In this document: positions 1 through 11,252 of the stretch, one piece after another
Position numbering within the stretch: position 1 is the stretch's first letter
Layout: each line of letters starts with the position of its first letter
Source of the DNA: Ustilago trichophora
Taxonomy: Eukaryota; Basidiomycota; Ustilaginomycetes; Ustilaginales; Ustilaginaceae
Direction of reading: 5' to 3'
Assembly (NCBI GenBank): GCA_900323505.1
Contig: OOIN01000031.1
Span: forward strand, 434,001 to 498,000
DNA: 64,000 nt
Program-made: the position numbers and the translations under genes
The notes under the pieces: generated by a model
Told to the model about the DNA's origin: nothing
Seen by the model: only the letters and a program-made list of their open reading frames with translations
Database searches by the model: none

Positions 1-1090
1 CTTACAGTTAGTATGGTAGTACTGTAGCTGGGCTTTGCTCATGACTTACTGTATTTGTCTCATATCGGACTGCAGGTTTTGAGGATCAGATCCCGAATCT
101 TGGCAAAAGCAGGGTCTTTTGGTTTGACGTTTTTGTTCTCGAGTTTCTGTAATTGTGAAATTTCACTCGATGCTCTCGCCTTATCTTTTGATCAGCTCGC
201 CATTACACTTTTGACCGATCCACACAGCCTTGTACGCCTAACAATGTTGGCTTTGCAGAGCGATGAATGAGTCAGATCAGATTGTGATGACCGCAACCCA
301 TTGATTGATACACTCGAACAATTGAAGTGATTACACAAAAGCAAGACAAGGAGAGCAGATCTCAGTGATGCCGACAGTCCATGATCGCAAATCCAGAACG
401 TGCTCAAGCCCCTCTCTGTAAGCAGATGTTTTTTTTCCCACCCGCAACGTTGGCCTGTGATAGCCCTCTTCTTTGTTTTTAACTTTTTATCATTATTTAT
501 TTTTACTTCTTTTTGTTTCCCATGCCCATGCAAAGCCTTGTTTGGCGAATGTGCGCCAGTGCCGTGTCGGTGGTGAACTTTTTTTCACACCGGGAATTCC
601 GAAATTGCAATTTGCCGCCTTTCAAGAGGGAGTTTCTTTAAATTCCCCTTTCTTTAATTTTTTCTTTTTTGACAGCCATAAGGAAAAGGGCTAGGGTTTC
701 CCTGCAGCAGCAGTTCAACTCAGCTTTGAAGGGTTGCATGCACAATACCCTGCACCCCACCAGTAGTGTTGCCTTTCAACACACATTCAGAGGAGAAATT
801 TGGCTCTCACGCTCTCGCTTCTTCTTCTTCTTATTGCCAAGCGAATTTCCATCAGCTCCGAGGTTGTGAGAGCTGGTAGATTTGCGCTCTATCATAGGCA
901 TGATCATGGTCGTGGTCAAACATACCTTGATCGCGAAAATGAAATGCTACACAGTAGCTTGTTTGTCGGCACCACTTGCTTGGCTCAGCGCTGAATTGAG
1001 GAGACAAAGAGAAAGAGAAGGAAAAGGAGAGAGGGACGGGAGCCATGGCTTGCTTCTGGTTGCTTATCACGGACCCAAACCAACACTGAA

Positions 1091-1122
<32 letters not shown>

Positions 1123-2295
1123 TCAGCTTTTCCCCTGTGAATCTGCAATAGACGCCTGGTTCCGGTTCAGTTGCATTCCTGCTCTAATCCCGACATCCCG
1201 GCTCCTTCCTTTGCCTCGGTCTAAGCAACAGCTTAGCAGCGACCTAAACAGCGACAACCCCTTCTCATTCCCACCAACGCCCACACACACACACACACAA
1301 GCGCCAGCTAACTTGAGCGCTGGTCGCCACCAACAATCACTCACGGCATTGCTGCTTCCGTTTCACGCTTCTCGACGCCTTCTCTAGAGATCTGCACTGC
1401 TCTCTCGTTGTCATCACACGCAAGCCTCCCGAAGCACGCCACGAGAAGAAAGAGAGAGAGAGAGAAACACCTTTTTTGCACATTTCTCGAATCGGACGCC
1501 TTCTTTCTCTTCGACGTCACCTCTTTGTTACGCCCAGGCGCTCAGCTAGCGTTAGCCCTTGTACGCCGTGCTTTCGCCATCTCCTCTCCGCTCTCCTCCG
1601 ACCTCCATTTCGAATCTCAACTCACTACACTTGAGTTGACTTCATCAAAGCTCGGACTCTTCCCAGCTGCATTGGCCCCACAACTTCATTTTGACTGCAT
1701 AGATCAGCTCTCTTGGCTCTGCCGAATTCTCGACCGCCCCCTTTGGAAGCTTAGCTCGGTCTCCATCTAGCCGACCAAAACCCTGAAATCATCTGTCTTG
1801 CTTTGACTCCGCCGTATCTAAGCTCAGCCGCACACAGTACGGCAAAGCCGATCCTTCTATCACACACTTCGGAACACTCCGGTGGACTGTCATCCGGCCT
1901 CGTCGGCTCAGCAATAGTTTGATTTCATCGACTTGATCCGATTTCCTGTTCTTGCTCTTCTTCATCATCATCACATTTGCCATCACTCTGATGCTACAGG
2001 CCTCCTTCGACTACTGCTGCCACCACAATAAGCCTTCAATTATCAAAGCCACTGTTATCTTTGACACTGCTACAAACAGTAAAGTAAACGCATTCGCATC
2101 ATCATCATCATCATCATCATCGGAAGCTCAACGATTCAGCAAAGCTCGATCCGACTCTAGCCTATCACTTCGCTCAACGCCAGTCTGGAGATAAGTGACT
2201 GGAAGGTGGCGGGTCAGAGTCGACGTTGACCAATCCACACCAAAAGTGAATCGAGTCTTTCTTCACCTTCGCCATCGTCTCTCTACTCGATCAGT
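1..2295. other. Left-edge spacer, no gene recognised
   Basis: No convincing coding region is seen. The stretch holds CT- and CA-rich tracts (about 1091-1122 and 1281-1300), a run of ATC triplets near 2098-2120 and a TAGTACTGTAG motif near position 17-29. The last kilobase is probably promoter and 5' leader of the gene starting at 2296. A gene end or a multi-intron gene in the first kilobase cannot be excluded. Confidence 0.6.
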
Positions 2296-4836
2296 ATGGC
2301 CGCTTCCGCCACCATGCGACCGCATTCATCCAGCAGCTCAGGCGCATCTACGCCGTGGCTGTCCCCTGAGGCTTCGTCTAGCACATGGAGGGGATCCTAT
2401 GCCACCTCTGCTGATCTCAGTCGACGAGCCAGCTCCGGCTCTACCAGCTCCAGCGCCAACGCCAACATGATGACGGGCTCTGAACCATCTTCTTCTCGCG
2501 ATCCTCATTTACAGGAGTGGTGGGAGCATGTCCTTCCTCCAGGTCAGCTTGCCGAGCGCCTCCGCAAGGCACAGCGCTCCTCGAGTGCTTCTCGTCGACG
2601 CAACAATCCTGCTCTCGCCAATGCTACTCCATCTGAACGAAGTGCTTGGAAGAGATTGTCAGGCCTGCCCAAAGAGACAAGCCAGCAGCATGATCGATCC
2701 GAAGCTTCCACCGCCACGTCCAGTCGCAGATCTTCCTTTCAGGGCAGCTCAGCAACATTGCCTCGCTCAGCTTTGAAATCCAGCCATCGTTCGCAGGATG
2801 CTGCTGCTGCTGGTTTCCACTATGGCAACATCTGTCAGTCCGAGTCCAGCGCCGAGGTCTCGAGTGACGAGTTTGGAGGCACTTCAACAGGTCAGCATAG
2901 CCCACAGAACCACTCGCGCTACACATTCCCTAGCGGTCTTCCCGTTGGCGGAAATGAACACAACTCATCCTCAAGACGAGCAGGGGTACGTACTGTTGGC
3001 AACAGCCCAGAGTTGGTCTCAAATGCTTGGTCCACGACTTCATCGACATCACCGCCGTTGCCAAGTGCTTTCGACTCGAGCCGCACTGGCTCTCGCAGCA
3101 TGGGGGGTCGCAGAATGCGCGTTATGAGTGAAGATGGTATCACATCGTCCGTCTTTGCCTCTTCACAATCTTCGTCGTCCACGTCATACCGTCTGCCCAA
3201 CTCGCACTCGGCAATCCATCTCAACCAATTCGCCACCATCAACAATGACACTAGCACCTGGTCCACCACCGCCGCAGACCGTACCAGGGCAAGGTTCACT
3301 CATCACTCCCTTCCCGATACCCCAGAACTCAGCTCTGATGAGGGTCTCGATGTCACCAGCTTCACGACCACCACCACTCAGCGCACTCGCAAGATCAGCA
3401 CGACAAAGACTACCGTGCGATCATCATCATCGAAAGCTCCTTCGCCGCCCACCATCCTTCGATCCCATTTTGATCGACCTGATCAGCCACCTTGCCCTCT
3501 TGGGGCTGAAGAGACTGCGGGCTCGGGCTCGGTCTCGACCAGCCCTAGCCGTCGTGACCGCCATGTCAGCTTTGACCGAGCCACCGAGATCCCAAGGCGA
3601 GCCAGCGTCGATGACTATACCGAGCCCGTGACCTCCAGCCAGTCTGCCTTTAACTTTGGCAACTTGCCCAACCGAGACTATACCAGCCCCTTTGACTCGC
3701 TCCCTCCTCGGTCCAACAGCACCAGGCGTCCAAGACAGGGAGTTCGCATCAATGGTCGCAGAACTACCAGCTTTTCGTTGCCTGGCAGTCGACGTGGGTC
3801 CATTCGTGAGGACTCGCCTTTCCAGTTCGCTGCAGCAGCTCCAGAAGCTTCGGCCTCGGGTCATCGACGATCCCATTCGATCCCAGACGCAGTACTGCTA
3901 GACAGCCTCAACGTGGCCCACAAGCAGCTTGCTTCTGCGGGTAATCTGGCTCTGACTCTGACGCGCCAGCTGTCAGCACCTTTGCGACCCGTCTTCCACA
4001 TGACGTTATTTTTGAGCATCTCGAGCATCACTGTCATCTCGTTGGCCTGCTTCTTGTGCGCCAGCTACATGCTCACTGCGTGGGACGATGCTAGCAAGCG
4101 GGCACACAAGGTGGGCGAGGTTGCTGGGCGTACGCGACACAGGTTCGAAAGGACGCTGGATTGGGGAATGCGAATGCTTGGTCCGAACGATGCGCCTTCT
4201 CGTGGCAACAACAAGCCAAACGGCAAGGCCAAGGCCACGGAGGCTTCAGCTGAGTCTGCTTCCGAGTTTCGATCTGCACGTGGGGCCACGGCATCATCTG
4301 GTACAACCTCAACCAAGGCCGAATCGGGAAAACGAAACTCGGTCTCGTCTGCTGCAGGACACCTGTTCTTCTGGCCCGCACGCATGGCTTGGTCAGGAGC
4401 ATCCGTCGTCGCTTACCGCATCACTCCTCCGAGCATCACCAAACTGTTTGAACAGGACAAGACCAAGTCCAAATCCACCCTGCCCCCACGGCCCCCACTC
4501 TCAACCCTCTTACCATCGATCCTCTTCACTCTGCTCCTCGCGGTAGGTGCAGGACTGACGAGCTTCCTTGCCTCGCGTCGAGCCGCCCAAGCAGCCTCTG
4601 GAATGTCTGGCGACAACCACACACAACCATATGCAGTCCCCACATCACCAACCGGCATGGAGTATGTTCACATCGCATCATCCTCCCCCCCTCCCAATCC
4701 CAACCTGTCGCCGTTTGCAGGCAAAAACTTCCACTCGATGCGCACCAACACCCACGTCTGGGAAAAGGACGCCAAGAGACGCTCGTTTGGAGGCTTCACT
4801 CCCCCGTCTTCATCCGGTACGACTTTCGTCCGTTGA
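2296..4836 (+). CDS. Ser-rich protein with two transmembrane segments, function unknown
   Basis: This 846-residue intronless protein starts at an ATG (MAASATMRP). Residues 1 to about 560 are low-complexity, very rich in Ser, Thr, Pro and Arg, with many RRxS and SSP-like stretches that would suit phosphorylation. Two hydrophobic segments follow: one near residues 568-600 (around HMTLFLSISSITVISLACFL) and one near 735-762 (around SILFTLLLAVGAGLTSFLAS). A basic/Ala-rich loop of about 130 residues lies between them, and the tail contains HVWEKDAKRRSFGGF. I do not recognise a family. A two-pass membrane protein with a long disordered cytoplasmic or nucleoplasmic head is the most that can be said; the ER, nuclear envelope or lipid droplet would be possible sites. 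It is convergent with the nucleoporin gene downstream. Confidence 0.85.
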   Translation: MAASATMRPHSSSSSGASTPWLSPEASSSTWRGSYATSADLSRRASSGSTSSSANANMMTGSEPSSSRDPHLQEWWEHVLPPGQLAERLRKAQRSSSASRRRNNPALANATPSERSAWKRLSGLPKETSQQHDRSEASTATSSRRSSFQGSSATLPRSALKSSHRSQDAAAAGFHYGNICQSESSAEVSSDEFGGTSTGQHSPQNHSRYTFPSGLPVGGNEHNSSSRRAGVRTVGNSPELVSNAWSTTSSTSPPLPSAFDSSRTGSRSMGGRRMRVMSEDGITSSVFASSQSSSSTSYRLPNSHSAIHLNQFATINNDTSTWSTTAADRTRARFTHHSLPDTPELSSDEGLDVTSFTTTTTQRTRKISTTKTTVRSSSSKAPSPPTILRSHFDRPDQPPCPLGAEETAGSGSVSTSPSRRDRHVSFDRATEIPRRASVDDYTEPVTSSQSAFNFGNLPNRDYTSPFDSLPPRSNSTRRPRQGVRINGRRTTSFSLPGSRRGSIREDSPFQFAAAAPEASASGHRRSHSIPDAVLLDSLNVAHKQLASAGNLALTLTRQLSAPLRPVFHMTLFLSISSITVISLACFLCASYMLTAWDDASKRAHKVGEVAGRTRHRFERTLDWGMRMLGPNDAPSRGNNKPNGKAKATEASAESASEFRSARGATASSGTTSTKAESGKRNSVSSAAGHLFFWPARMAWSGASVVAYRITPPSITKLFEQDKTKSKSTLPPRPPLSTLLPSILFTLLLAVGAGLTSFLASRRAAQAASGMSGDNHTQPYAVPTSPTGMEYVHIASSSPPPNPNLSPFAGKNFHSMRTNTHVWEKDAKRRSFGGFTPPSSSGTTFVR

Positions 4837-5645
4837 AGTAGCACTTTTTTTTCACTTTTTAGCATGATTTTCAACACACAATCTACCCAAGTCAGTTGAC
4901 CAACTGATTCTTAGCACGTTTCGATTTGAATGACTTGAACCACAAGTATTTGCAGTTGCGCTTGTTTCATTTGGGTATGTAGCATGTATTCTTATATTCG
5001 CATTTTGCAACTCTTTTCGTCGTTCTTCTCTGCACTTGCTGTTTGGGGGGGTTTGGCAATTTTAACTTGTTGGGGGTTGAGAGCGGGGGGAGTAGGGTGG
5101 ATTGGTTGAGATGGATGAGGATGGTGAGGCTGAGGGGGGAAATGGGTGTTGGGTGGGGGTTTTAGTGGTGGATTTTGAGATGATGTAATTTCTGAAGTTT
5201 TTTTGTGGATTGTACAGTCATACTGTACTGTACTTTGTGACTTGATCTGGGATTTTTGAGAGTCGACTTGAGTTCAATGTACAACTTGCTTGAACTTTGT
5301 GGTCTCCTTCTCAACCGCAAACACATACAACGTCGTCGTCGTCGTCCATAAACCCTCGCAAAATCACCACCCAAATCAACCCAAATTCACATTAACCCCC
5401 CCAACACCCATCACCTCCTACACCAAACACTACCCAAATCAAACCTCCTCCTCCAAAACCCAACCCCCATCTCCTACCCAAAAATTCCAAACTATCAAAT
5501 CAACACAGCTCCACAACCTCCCAACACAATCTAAACATCACAAACCCCCTCCCACCCAAAAAAGGAACAAACATCTCTCATTACATGATATGTTTTGCTA
5601 TGAAAATTTGTACTAATGCCCCCCCCCAAAAAAAAAACAATTTGA
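4837..5645. other. Convergent spacer with 3' ends of two genes
   Basis: About 0.8 kb between two converging genes. It has a G-rich then C/A-rich strand asymmetry (about 5040-5160 and 5330-5570) and a TACTGTA repeat at 5211-5234. I see no gene. Confidence 0.6.
5211..5234. promoter_or_regulatory. TGTACAGT / TACTGTACTGTA motif
   Basis: TGTACAGT is followed after two bases by TACTGTACTGTA, giving an inverted arrangement of the same heptamer. It belongs to a family of similar motifs seen only in spacers of this window. A function is inferred, not shown. Confidence 0.35.
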
Positions 5646-8600
5646 TTAGCGTCTTCTCTGACGCAAAGGTTTAATCTGTCTTCCACCTGGAGTAGTAGCC
5701 GGCGAATTAGGGTTTGCACTAGGAGCAGCGCCCATACTAAACAAACCCTGTTGTTGAGGCATTTGCGGCAATTGTGGCATTCCACTATTAGACGCTGTTG
5801 GTGTGCCAAAGCTAAAACCTCCTCCTCCTCCTGCAGCAGGTGTACTAGGAGTTGCACCAAATCCACCACCACCGAATCCTGGTGTAGAGCTTCCAAAAGT
5901 AGGGTTCGGATTCGGGTTGACAGGTTGACCTGCACCAAAAGTGAATCCTCCACTCGCCGAAGGTGCAGAGGTAGCTGCCGAGGGTGTACCAAACTGGAAC
6001 GGACTCGAACCAGAATTCGACGCAGCCGATCCCGCTGATGCAGAGGCTCCAAATTGGAACGGAGAACCACCAGGAGTGGTAGGTGCATTAGAGGGCGCGA
6101 GGAAAGGCGATGCTGGAGTACTACCCACACCAGGAGTTGTGCTACCTGTAGTGCTTGAGCCAAAGGTGAATCCTGTACTGGCGCCAGGAGCTGGTGCTGC
6201 AGAAGAAGGTGCAGGAGAACCAAACCTGAATCCTCCGCCTGCAGCATTACCACCCGTGCTGCTGGTAGTACCACCGGCGGGAGCACCAAACGTGAACGTC
6301 GAAGGCGAGCTAGCCGAAGGCGGCGCAGTGCTCGAAGGCGTGCCAAAAGTGAACGACATTCCCCCCGCTCCCGCTGCTGGTTTCGCTGGAGTCGCCGACG
6401 GGGTCGCAGAGCCGAAAGTAAAGCTTGGGGTTGATGAGGGAATGGATCCGGGAGCGGTCTTTTGCGGAGAATCGTCCATCATCTCGCCTCCTGTTCCTGC
6501 TGCTGCTGCTGTGGTGGTGGATGGCTTTGGTTGGCTGCCGAATCCTCCAAATCCTCCACTCATGCTGCTGCTTGTAGCGTTGCCGAAACCAGCACCACTT
6601 GCCGCAGCGGTGCTTGTGGCAGGAGCACCAAACGAGAACCCACCGCTGCTGCTCGCCGGCTTGGCTGCACTGCTATCCGTCGAGCTGCTACCGAACACAA
6701 AAGTGCCATTCGGCGTAGTGGCTCCTGACCCAGGTGCCGAAGTGGCCGTCGAAGCAGCTTCGGGCGCAGCAGCGGGCTTCGGCGCGCCAAACGAGAACGT
6801 CGATGGAGTCTTAGCTTCAGGTGCTGGGCTGCCACTCGCGCTGCGACTGCTGCCAAAAGTGAATCCACCAGTGCTAACGGCAGGCTTAGAGGCCGCATCA
6901 GTAGCAGTTTTGGAGGCGCCAAAGATGAACCCGGTCGAAGAAGGCGTGGAAGCATCAGCGGACTTGGAAGCGCCAAAGCCACTGTCCGATGCAGGCTTGC
7001 CAAAGGAGAATCCAGTTGATGGGGTGGAAGGCTTGGAAACAGCATCGTCACCTTTAGCACCAAAGAAGTTGGGAACGCCGCTGGGCTTTGCCGGAGGTGT
7101 CTCGTCTTTCTTCTCTTCACCCGCTGCTGCTGCTGCTGGTGGAGGTGGAATAGCGCCGAAGCTGAACCCGGTAGAAGCGGTGGGTGCAGCGGGCTGGTCT
7201 GCGGGTTTCGAGACGGCAGGAGAGCCAAACGAGAAGCTGGGCATGCTCTTTTTTGCTGCGGGCTCGTCGTCGTCGTCTGCTCCACGCTTGGATCCAGACG
7301 AAGCGGTCGTCGTCGATGCAGGCGCGCCGAAAGTGAATCCACCTACAGCGGGGGTGCTGGAAGACGAGGAGGACCCGAAGAACGACGGCTTGCTAGCCGG
7401 TGCAGCATCCGCCTTCTTCTCCGCTGTCTCGGCTGGCTTGGCGCCAAAGGAGCCGAAAGGACTGCTTGCAGCAGGTGCAGACTCGGTAGCGGGCTTTGCT
7501 CCGAAGCTAAAAGCGGGCTTGTCTGCAGTCTTTTCGGCAGCACCAGCTCCAAACGAGAATCCTCCACTGGAAGCAGCAGGTGAGGCAGGCACATCAGCCG
7601 ACTTGGTCTCAAACTTCTTCATAGTGCTACCAAAAAAGTTGGGCACGGGTCCATCCTTCTTGCCCTCGCTGAGCGACTTGGAAGCTGGCTCTGCTGGCTT
7701 TCTGAAGAAATCAGAGGCTGGGGGAGCGGTAGATTTCTTGGCAGCGCTGTCGTCCTTTGCGGCAGTGCTAGGAGCCGCAGTGGCGCTGGCATCAAAGCTG
7801 AACTTGGGCATGGTGTTGGGGGCGTCCTTCGATGGAGCGGAGAAAGAGAATGAGGGAGCTGCAGCAGATGTCTTTGGTGCTTCCTTCTGCTCTGCTGGAG
7901 CGGAAGAGTCAAAGCCACCCAAACGACCGAGCAGAGAGCTACCTGCAGTCGAAGCAGTCTCCACCGGGGCGGCCTTGGCCTCGGAGCTGTTGGAAGCAGC
8001 AGGCTTGCTCACGGCTGCAGGTGCCGACGAAGGCGCAGAGCTACCGAACGAAAAACCACTAGGGAACATGTTGGTAGGAAGCTTGATCTTGGCAAGGTCG
8101 CTAGCATCCGGCAAATCCTCCTCCTCTTCGTCCTCGTCCCATGCGCTGAACTTGCCCGAGCTCTGGTGGGTTCGCGACGTCTTTGCGGCACCCTGACGGA
8201 GCGAACTCCTCTCCCTAGGTGCAGAGGGATCAGAGGTGGATGTCTTGACGGCAAAGTTGTCCTTCTTGACAGTGCTGGCAGGAGGCTTGCTTGCAGCAGA
8301 GAGAGGGATGCGATGCGAAGCAGGTTTGGGTGTCTCAGCTGGTTTCGCGGGGGTAGCCTGGGACTGTGCAGAGGGTCGGAGAGGTGTCGCTTTCAAGGCC
8401 GACTTGAGTTGGGTTGTGCGAGCGGGTTTGTCAGCTTGCTTGACAGGGGTCTGCACCACCTCTTCGGCACTGGGAGCTTGGTGTTGGAGTCGTCGCGATC
8501 GTCGAACAGGTTCAGGTTGGGGTGCAGGCTCTTCCTCGGATTCCTCTTCTTCCTCCGCTTCCTCCTCAACATCTTCGTCCTCCGATGCAGCCGACTCGAC

Positions 8601-10538
8601 AGTAGCCGCATCATCCGTTTCCATCCTGTTGACATTGAGCTGGGTCTTCTTCAATCTAGCTCTCATTCCACCTTGCTCTTCGGTAGACTTAACTGCCTTG
8701 GCTTTGCGCAAGTACCTCGTGTAGGGAGCAACACCAATGGCAGGCTTGTCTCCCTGCGATTTGATGCTCCTGGAAGCAGACGCGGGAAGGTCAGAGATGG
8801 GAGCAGGGACATTGATGGAAGTGGGTGGACCTTTGCCGAATCCTACGCCGCGAGAAGTGTTGGTTGGCTTGCGCATAGTCTCGAGAACATTGAGCAACCG
8901 TTCAGCTTCGTTCTTGGGTGAAGGCAGCTTTGGTTCGCGAGCCTTGAGCTCTTCGTGACTTATGAAACCGAGATCTGGGTGCCAAACCATGCGACGCTTG
9001 GAGGGCGTACCAGCAGCACCGAGTCTTTCCGAGTCGCCGTCAACGCTCATGTCGATATCGCGTTTGCCTAGACGGCTGGGTGTGAGCGACTCTAACTCGT
9101 CCATGACACTTCCTCCAGCGACCGAGGAAGAAGGAATCATGGATTCCTCTGCTGGAAGACCCAAGCTGCGTCGTACGGTGGGATTGATGCTGGGAAGTGT
9201 ACGAGAAGCAAGGTACTCGCGCATCATCTCGTCGCCGACAGACGGAGCAGAAGGGGCAGCAAGGTTGATTCCATTCCAGTTGCGTCTCTGTGGGGTTCCT
9301 TCTCGGGCTCGTGCTGGAGAGTATCCGGCAGAAGGTGCTGGTGAAGCAGTGCGAAGGCTTACGCTGCCGGCTCGGGAGGTGCGTCCAGGAGTGCCGGCAT
9401 CGGTAAAGAGAGCCGAGCTGAAGGGGACGCGGTTGCGGCGGGTTGCAGCAGTGCGAGATGAAAGCTGGAAAGGTGAGCTGGAAGGTGGGAGACCAAAGGC
9501 GCTGTCTGCGTAGCGTACCTCATTTCCGTAACCGAAAGCGCTGAACGAGTAAGAGTGACCCAAGGATGTGGAACCCGATTCTGACATTGCATCGTCGGGT
9601 CGGAGGGAAGAGCCACGGTAGCCGCCCAGCAGCTGAGAGCGAGGGCTTCGGAGCGTGTGATGGTTTCTGGAGTGGTAGGGCTGAGCTTGGGGTGGTGAAG
9701 CTGGACCAGCATCGCTAAGCACTTCGACCGAGTCGTCAGGGTTGGCGTAACGAGAAGCAACATCGAGCATGCGCTTGGAGGAACGACTGCTCCAGGTCAT
9801 AGCCTTGTCGACCGAGGCGCTGGCTGCTGACTTGGGCAAGGAGGAAGGCCCAGCCAAGGGACTAGCATGGTCGAAGGGAGACTGCTTGCGTGTAGAACGA
9901 GCAGGTGCTGGACCTGGAGCCAGACGCGACATAGACGCCGATGACGAGAGGGTAGATGTGGGTGGACGGAGCTGGCTCTCCTCATCATCATAAAGATTAG
10001 ATCGAGATCGAAGACCGGCAGCCAAGCGCTCGCCCACAGCTCTAGCAGCGCGAGTAGGAGCATCGCGTTCGTAGCTGGTCTCACCCGAGGATGGCTTGAG
10101 AGAAGCCTGAGCAGCCGCGCGTTTCCTGGCGATGGAGGAGAGCGAGTTGGTGCTCGAGGAAGTAGGGATGCCCAGCTCTGGTTCGACACTTGCTGCGGCA
10201 CTGGTAAGCCAAGCCAATGGTTTTGTCACCATCTTTCGGACGCTTCCGAGCAACGCAATGGGCGAAGCAGCGACACGCAGAGGAGAGAAAGCAGAGCGTG
10301 GATTGGCAGGCGGTGCAAGGGTCTTTCCAGTTGCGGCAGGTGTCGATGGCTGGTTGCGTGCAGGTGAATCAGTGTCGGTGTGAAGAGAGGCACTTGAGCC
10401 AGAAGGAGTGAGTCCCGAAGATGGTCTCGCGTATGGTTTCAGTGACGAAGTGCGATTCTGTCGAGCCAAAACTCGTGCGCGTGCTGGACCTGCCAATGGT
10501 TTGGCAGGAGAGTCGGGATACTGTGCTGGAAAGTCCAT
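5646..10538 (-). CDS. FG-repeat nucleoporin, Nup1/Nup153-like
   Basis: A 1630-residue intronless protein starting MDFPAQYPDSPAKPL. From about residue 820 to the C-terminus it is dominated by FSFG, FTFG, FxFG and GFG repeats separated by Ser/Ala/Pro/Lys spacers. This is the hallmark of nucleoporins that line the nuclear pore channel and bind karyopherins. The N-terminal half is basic and Ser-rich. A conserved-looking block near residue 510-555 (KRRMVWHPDLGFISHEEL) is followed by an acidic stretch near 655-670. The extreme C-terminus (GRQIKPLRQRRR) resembles the basic tail of Nup153-type proteins. These features favour a nuclear-basket nucleoporin of the Nup1/Nup60/Nup153 group over Nsp1 or Nup98, since neither a coiled-coil nor an autoproteolytic domain is visible. 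The FG region gives long but spurious open frames on the other strand. Confidence 0.88.
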   Translation of the reverse strand: MDFPAQYPDSPAKPLAGPARARVLARQNRTSSLKPYARPSSGLTPSGSSASLHTDTDSPARNQPSTPAATGKTLAPPANPRSAFSPLRVAASPIALLGSVRKMVTKPLAWLTSAAASVEPELGIPTSSSTNSLSSIARKRAAAQASLKPSSGETSYERDAPTRAARAVGERLAAGLRSRSNLYDDEESQLRPPTSTLSSSASMSRLAPGPAPARSTRKQSPFDHASPLAGPSSLPKSAASASVDKAMTWSSRSSKRMLDVASRYANPDDSVEVLSDAGPASPPQAQPYHSRNHHTLRSPRSQLLGGYRGSSLRPDDAMSESGSTSLGHSYSFSAFGYGNEVRYADSAFGLPPSSSPFQLSSRTAATRRNRVPFSSALFTDAGTPGRTSRAGSVSLRTASPAPSAGYSPARAREGTPQRRNWNGINLAAPSAPSVGDEMMREYLASRTLPSINPTVRRSLGLPAEESMIPSSSVAGGSVMDELESLTPSRLGKRDIDMSVDGDSERLGAAGTPSKRRMVWHPDLGFISHEELKAREPKLPSPKNEAERLLNVLETMRKPTNTSRGVGFGKGPPTSINVPAPISDLPASASRSIKSQGDKPAIGVAPYTRYLRKAKAVKSTEEQGGMRARLKKTQLNVNRMETDDAATVESAASEDEDVEEEAEEEEESEEEPAPQPEPVRRSRRLQHQAPSAEEVVQTPVKQADKPARTTQLKSALKATPLRPSAQSQATPAKPAETPKPASHRIPLSAASKPPASTVKKDNFAVKTSTSDPSAPRERSSLRQGAAKTSRTHQSSGKFSAWDEDEEEEDLPDASDLAKIKLPTNMFPSGFSFGSSAPSSAPAAVSKPAASNSSEAKAAPVETASTAGSSLLGRLGGFDSSAPAEQKEAPKTSAAAPSFSFSAPSKDAPNTMPKFSFDASATAAPSTAAKDDSAAKKSTAPPASDFFRKPAEPASKSLSEGKKDGPVPNFFGSTMKKFETKSADVPASPAASSGGFSFGAGAAEKTADKPAFSFGAKPATESAPAASSPFGSFGAKPAETAEKKADAAPASKPSFFGSSSSSSTPAVGGFTFGAPASTTTASSGSKRGADDDDEPAAKKSMPSFSFGSPAVSKPADQPAAPTASTGFSFGAIPPPPAAAAAGEEKKDETPPAKPSGVPNFFGAKGDDAVSKPSTPSTGFSFGKPASDSGFGASKSADASTPSSTGFIFGASKTATDAASKPAVSTGGFTFGSSRSASGSPAPEAKTPSTFSFGAPKPAAAPEAASTATSAPGSGATTPNGTFVFGSSSTDSSAAKPASSSGGFSFGAPATSTAAASGAGFGNATSSSMSGGFGGFGSQPKPSTTTAAAAGTGGEMMDDSPQKTAPGSIPSSTPSFTFGSATPSATPAKPAAGAGGMSFTFGTPSSTAPPSASSPSTFTFGAPAGGTTSSTGGNAAGGGFRFGSPAPSSAAPAPGASTGFTFGSSTTGSTTPGVGSTPASPFLAPSNAPTTPGGSPFQFGASASAGSAASNSGSSPFQFGTPSAATSAPSASGGFTFGAGQPVNPNPNPTFGSSTPGFGGGGFGATPSTPAAGGGGGFSFGTPTASNSGMPQLPQMPQQQGLFSMGAAPSANPNSPATTPGGRQIKPLRQRRR

Positions 10539-10560
10539 GGTGGGCGATTTGGACTGAATA

Positions 10561-10580
10561 TGTGTGTGTGTGTGTGTGTG
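10561..10580. repeat. (TG)n tract upstream of the nucleoporin
   Basis: About ten TG units starting 22 bases upstream of the nucleoporin ATG, thus in its probable 5' leader. Confidence 0.75.
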
Positions 10581-11252
10581 GGAGAGTGATTTGGTGATTG
10601 GTTGGTGAAAGTGCGTTCACAATGCGGTCGGAACGTGATGATGTTGCATGTGTCGGATGTGTGTACACGAATGCAATCCTCGAGCAAATCAGGTGGTGGT
10701 AGAATCAGCGCTTGGACGACGGCTGATCCGTTGCAGCAAAAGAGCACCCGAGCTTGCAGGCCGGTTGACGACCCAGGGTGGGGGGAAAGTGTAGGAATAG
10801 AATGAGTAGAGGACGGAATGATGAGGTGATTGAAGGATGTCAACAACAAGAAGAACAAAATATCACCCAAATCCTTGCTTTCTCATCCAAGTCGGCCGAT
10901 CCGCCATACGCTCTCTCCACTCTTCCATTGTGCACACCCTCACACGCAGACGGCATTCCCGATTCTGTGTGTCTCGAAGAAAAAGAAAAAAATATTTTAT
11001 TGATTTTGCGTGGTGCTTGGGTGTGTGTGTGTGTGTGTGCGTGTGTCTGAGGCTTGTCGTCATCTTTTCGCTTCGCGTGGCTTCCAAGAACCGAAAAAAA
11101 AAGGCGTCAGCAGACTGCGACGACCTCCCAACACTCAGAGATCGGCCCGATGACACCGATGCATCGATGAAGATCATCCTCGCAACTCTGGTAGTTGGAC
11201 GGGGCTTCCGCGGCAGCCCAAGCGTCTGAGCTAAAGTTGCTAACGTTACAGG

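Noticed and set aside
5941..8196. 751-codon open frame opposite the nucleoporin
   Set aside because: It is the antisense of the FG-repeat region; its composition (Pro, Ala, Asn, Glu repeats such as PKVNP) mirrors FSFG codons and shows no domain.
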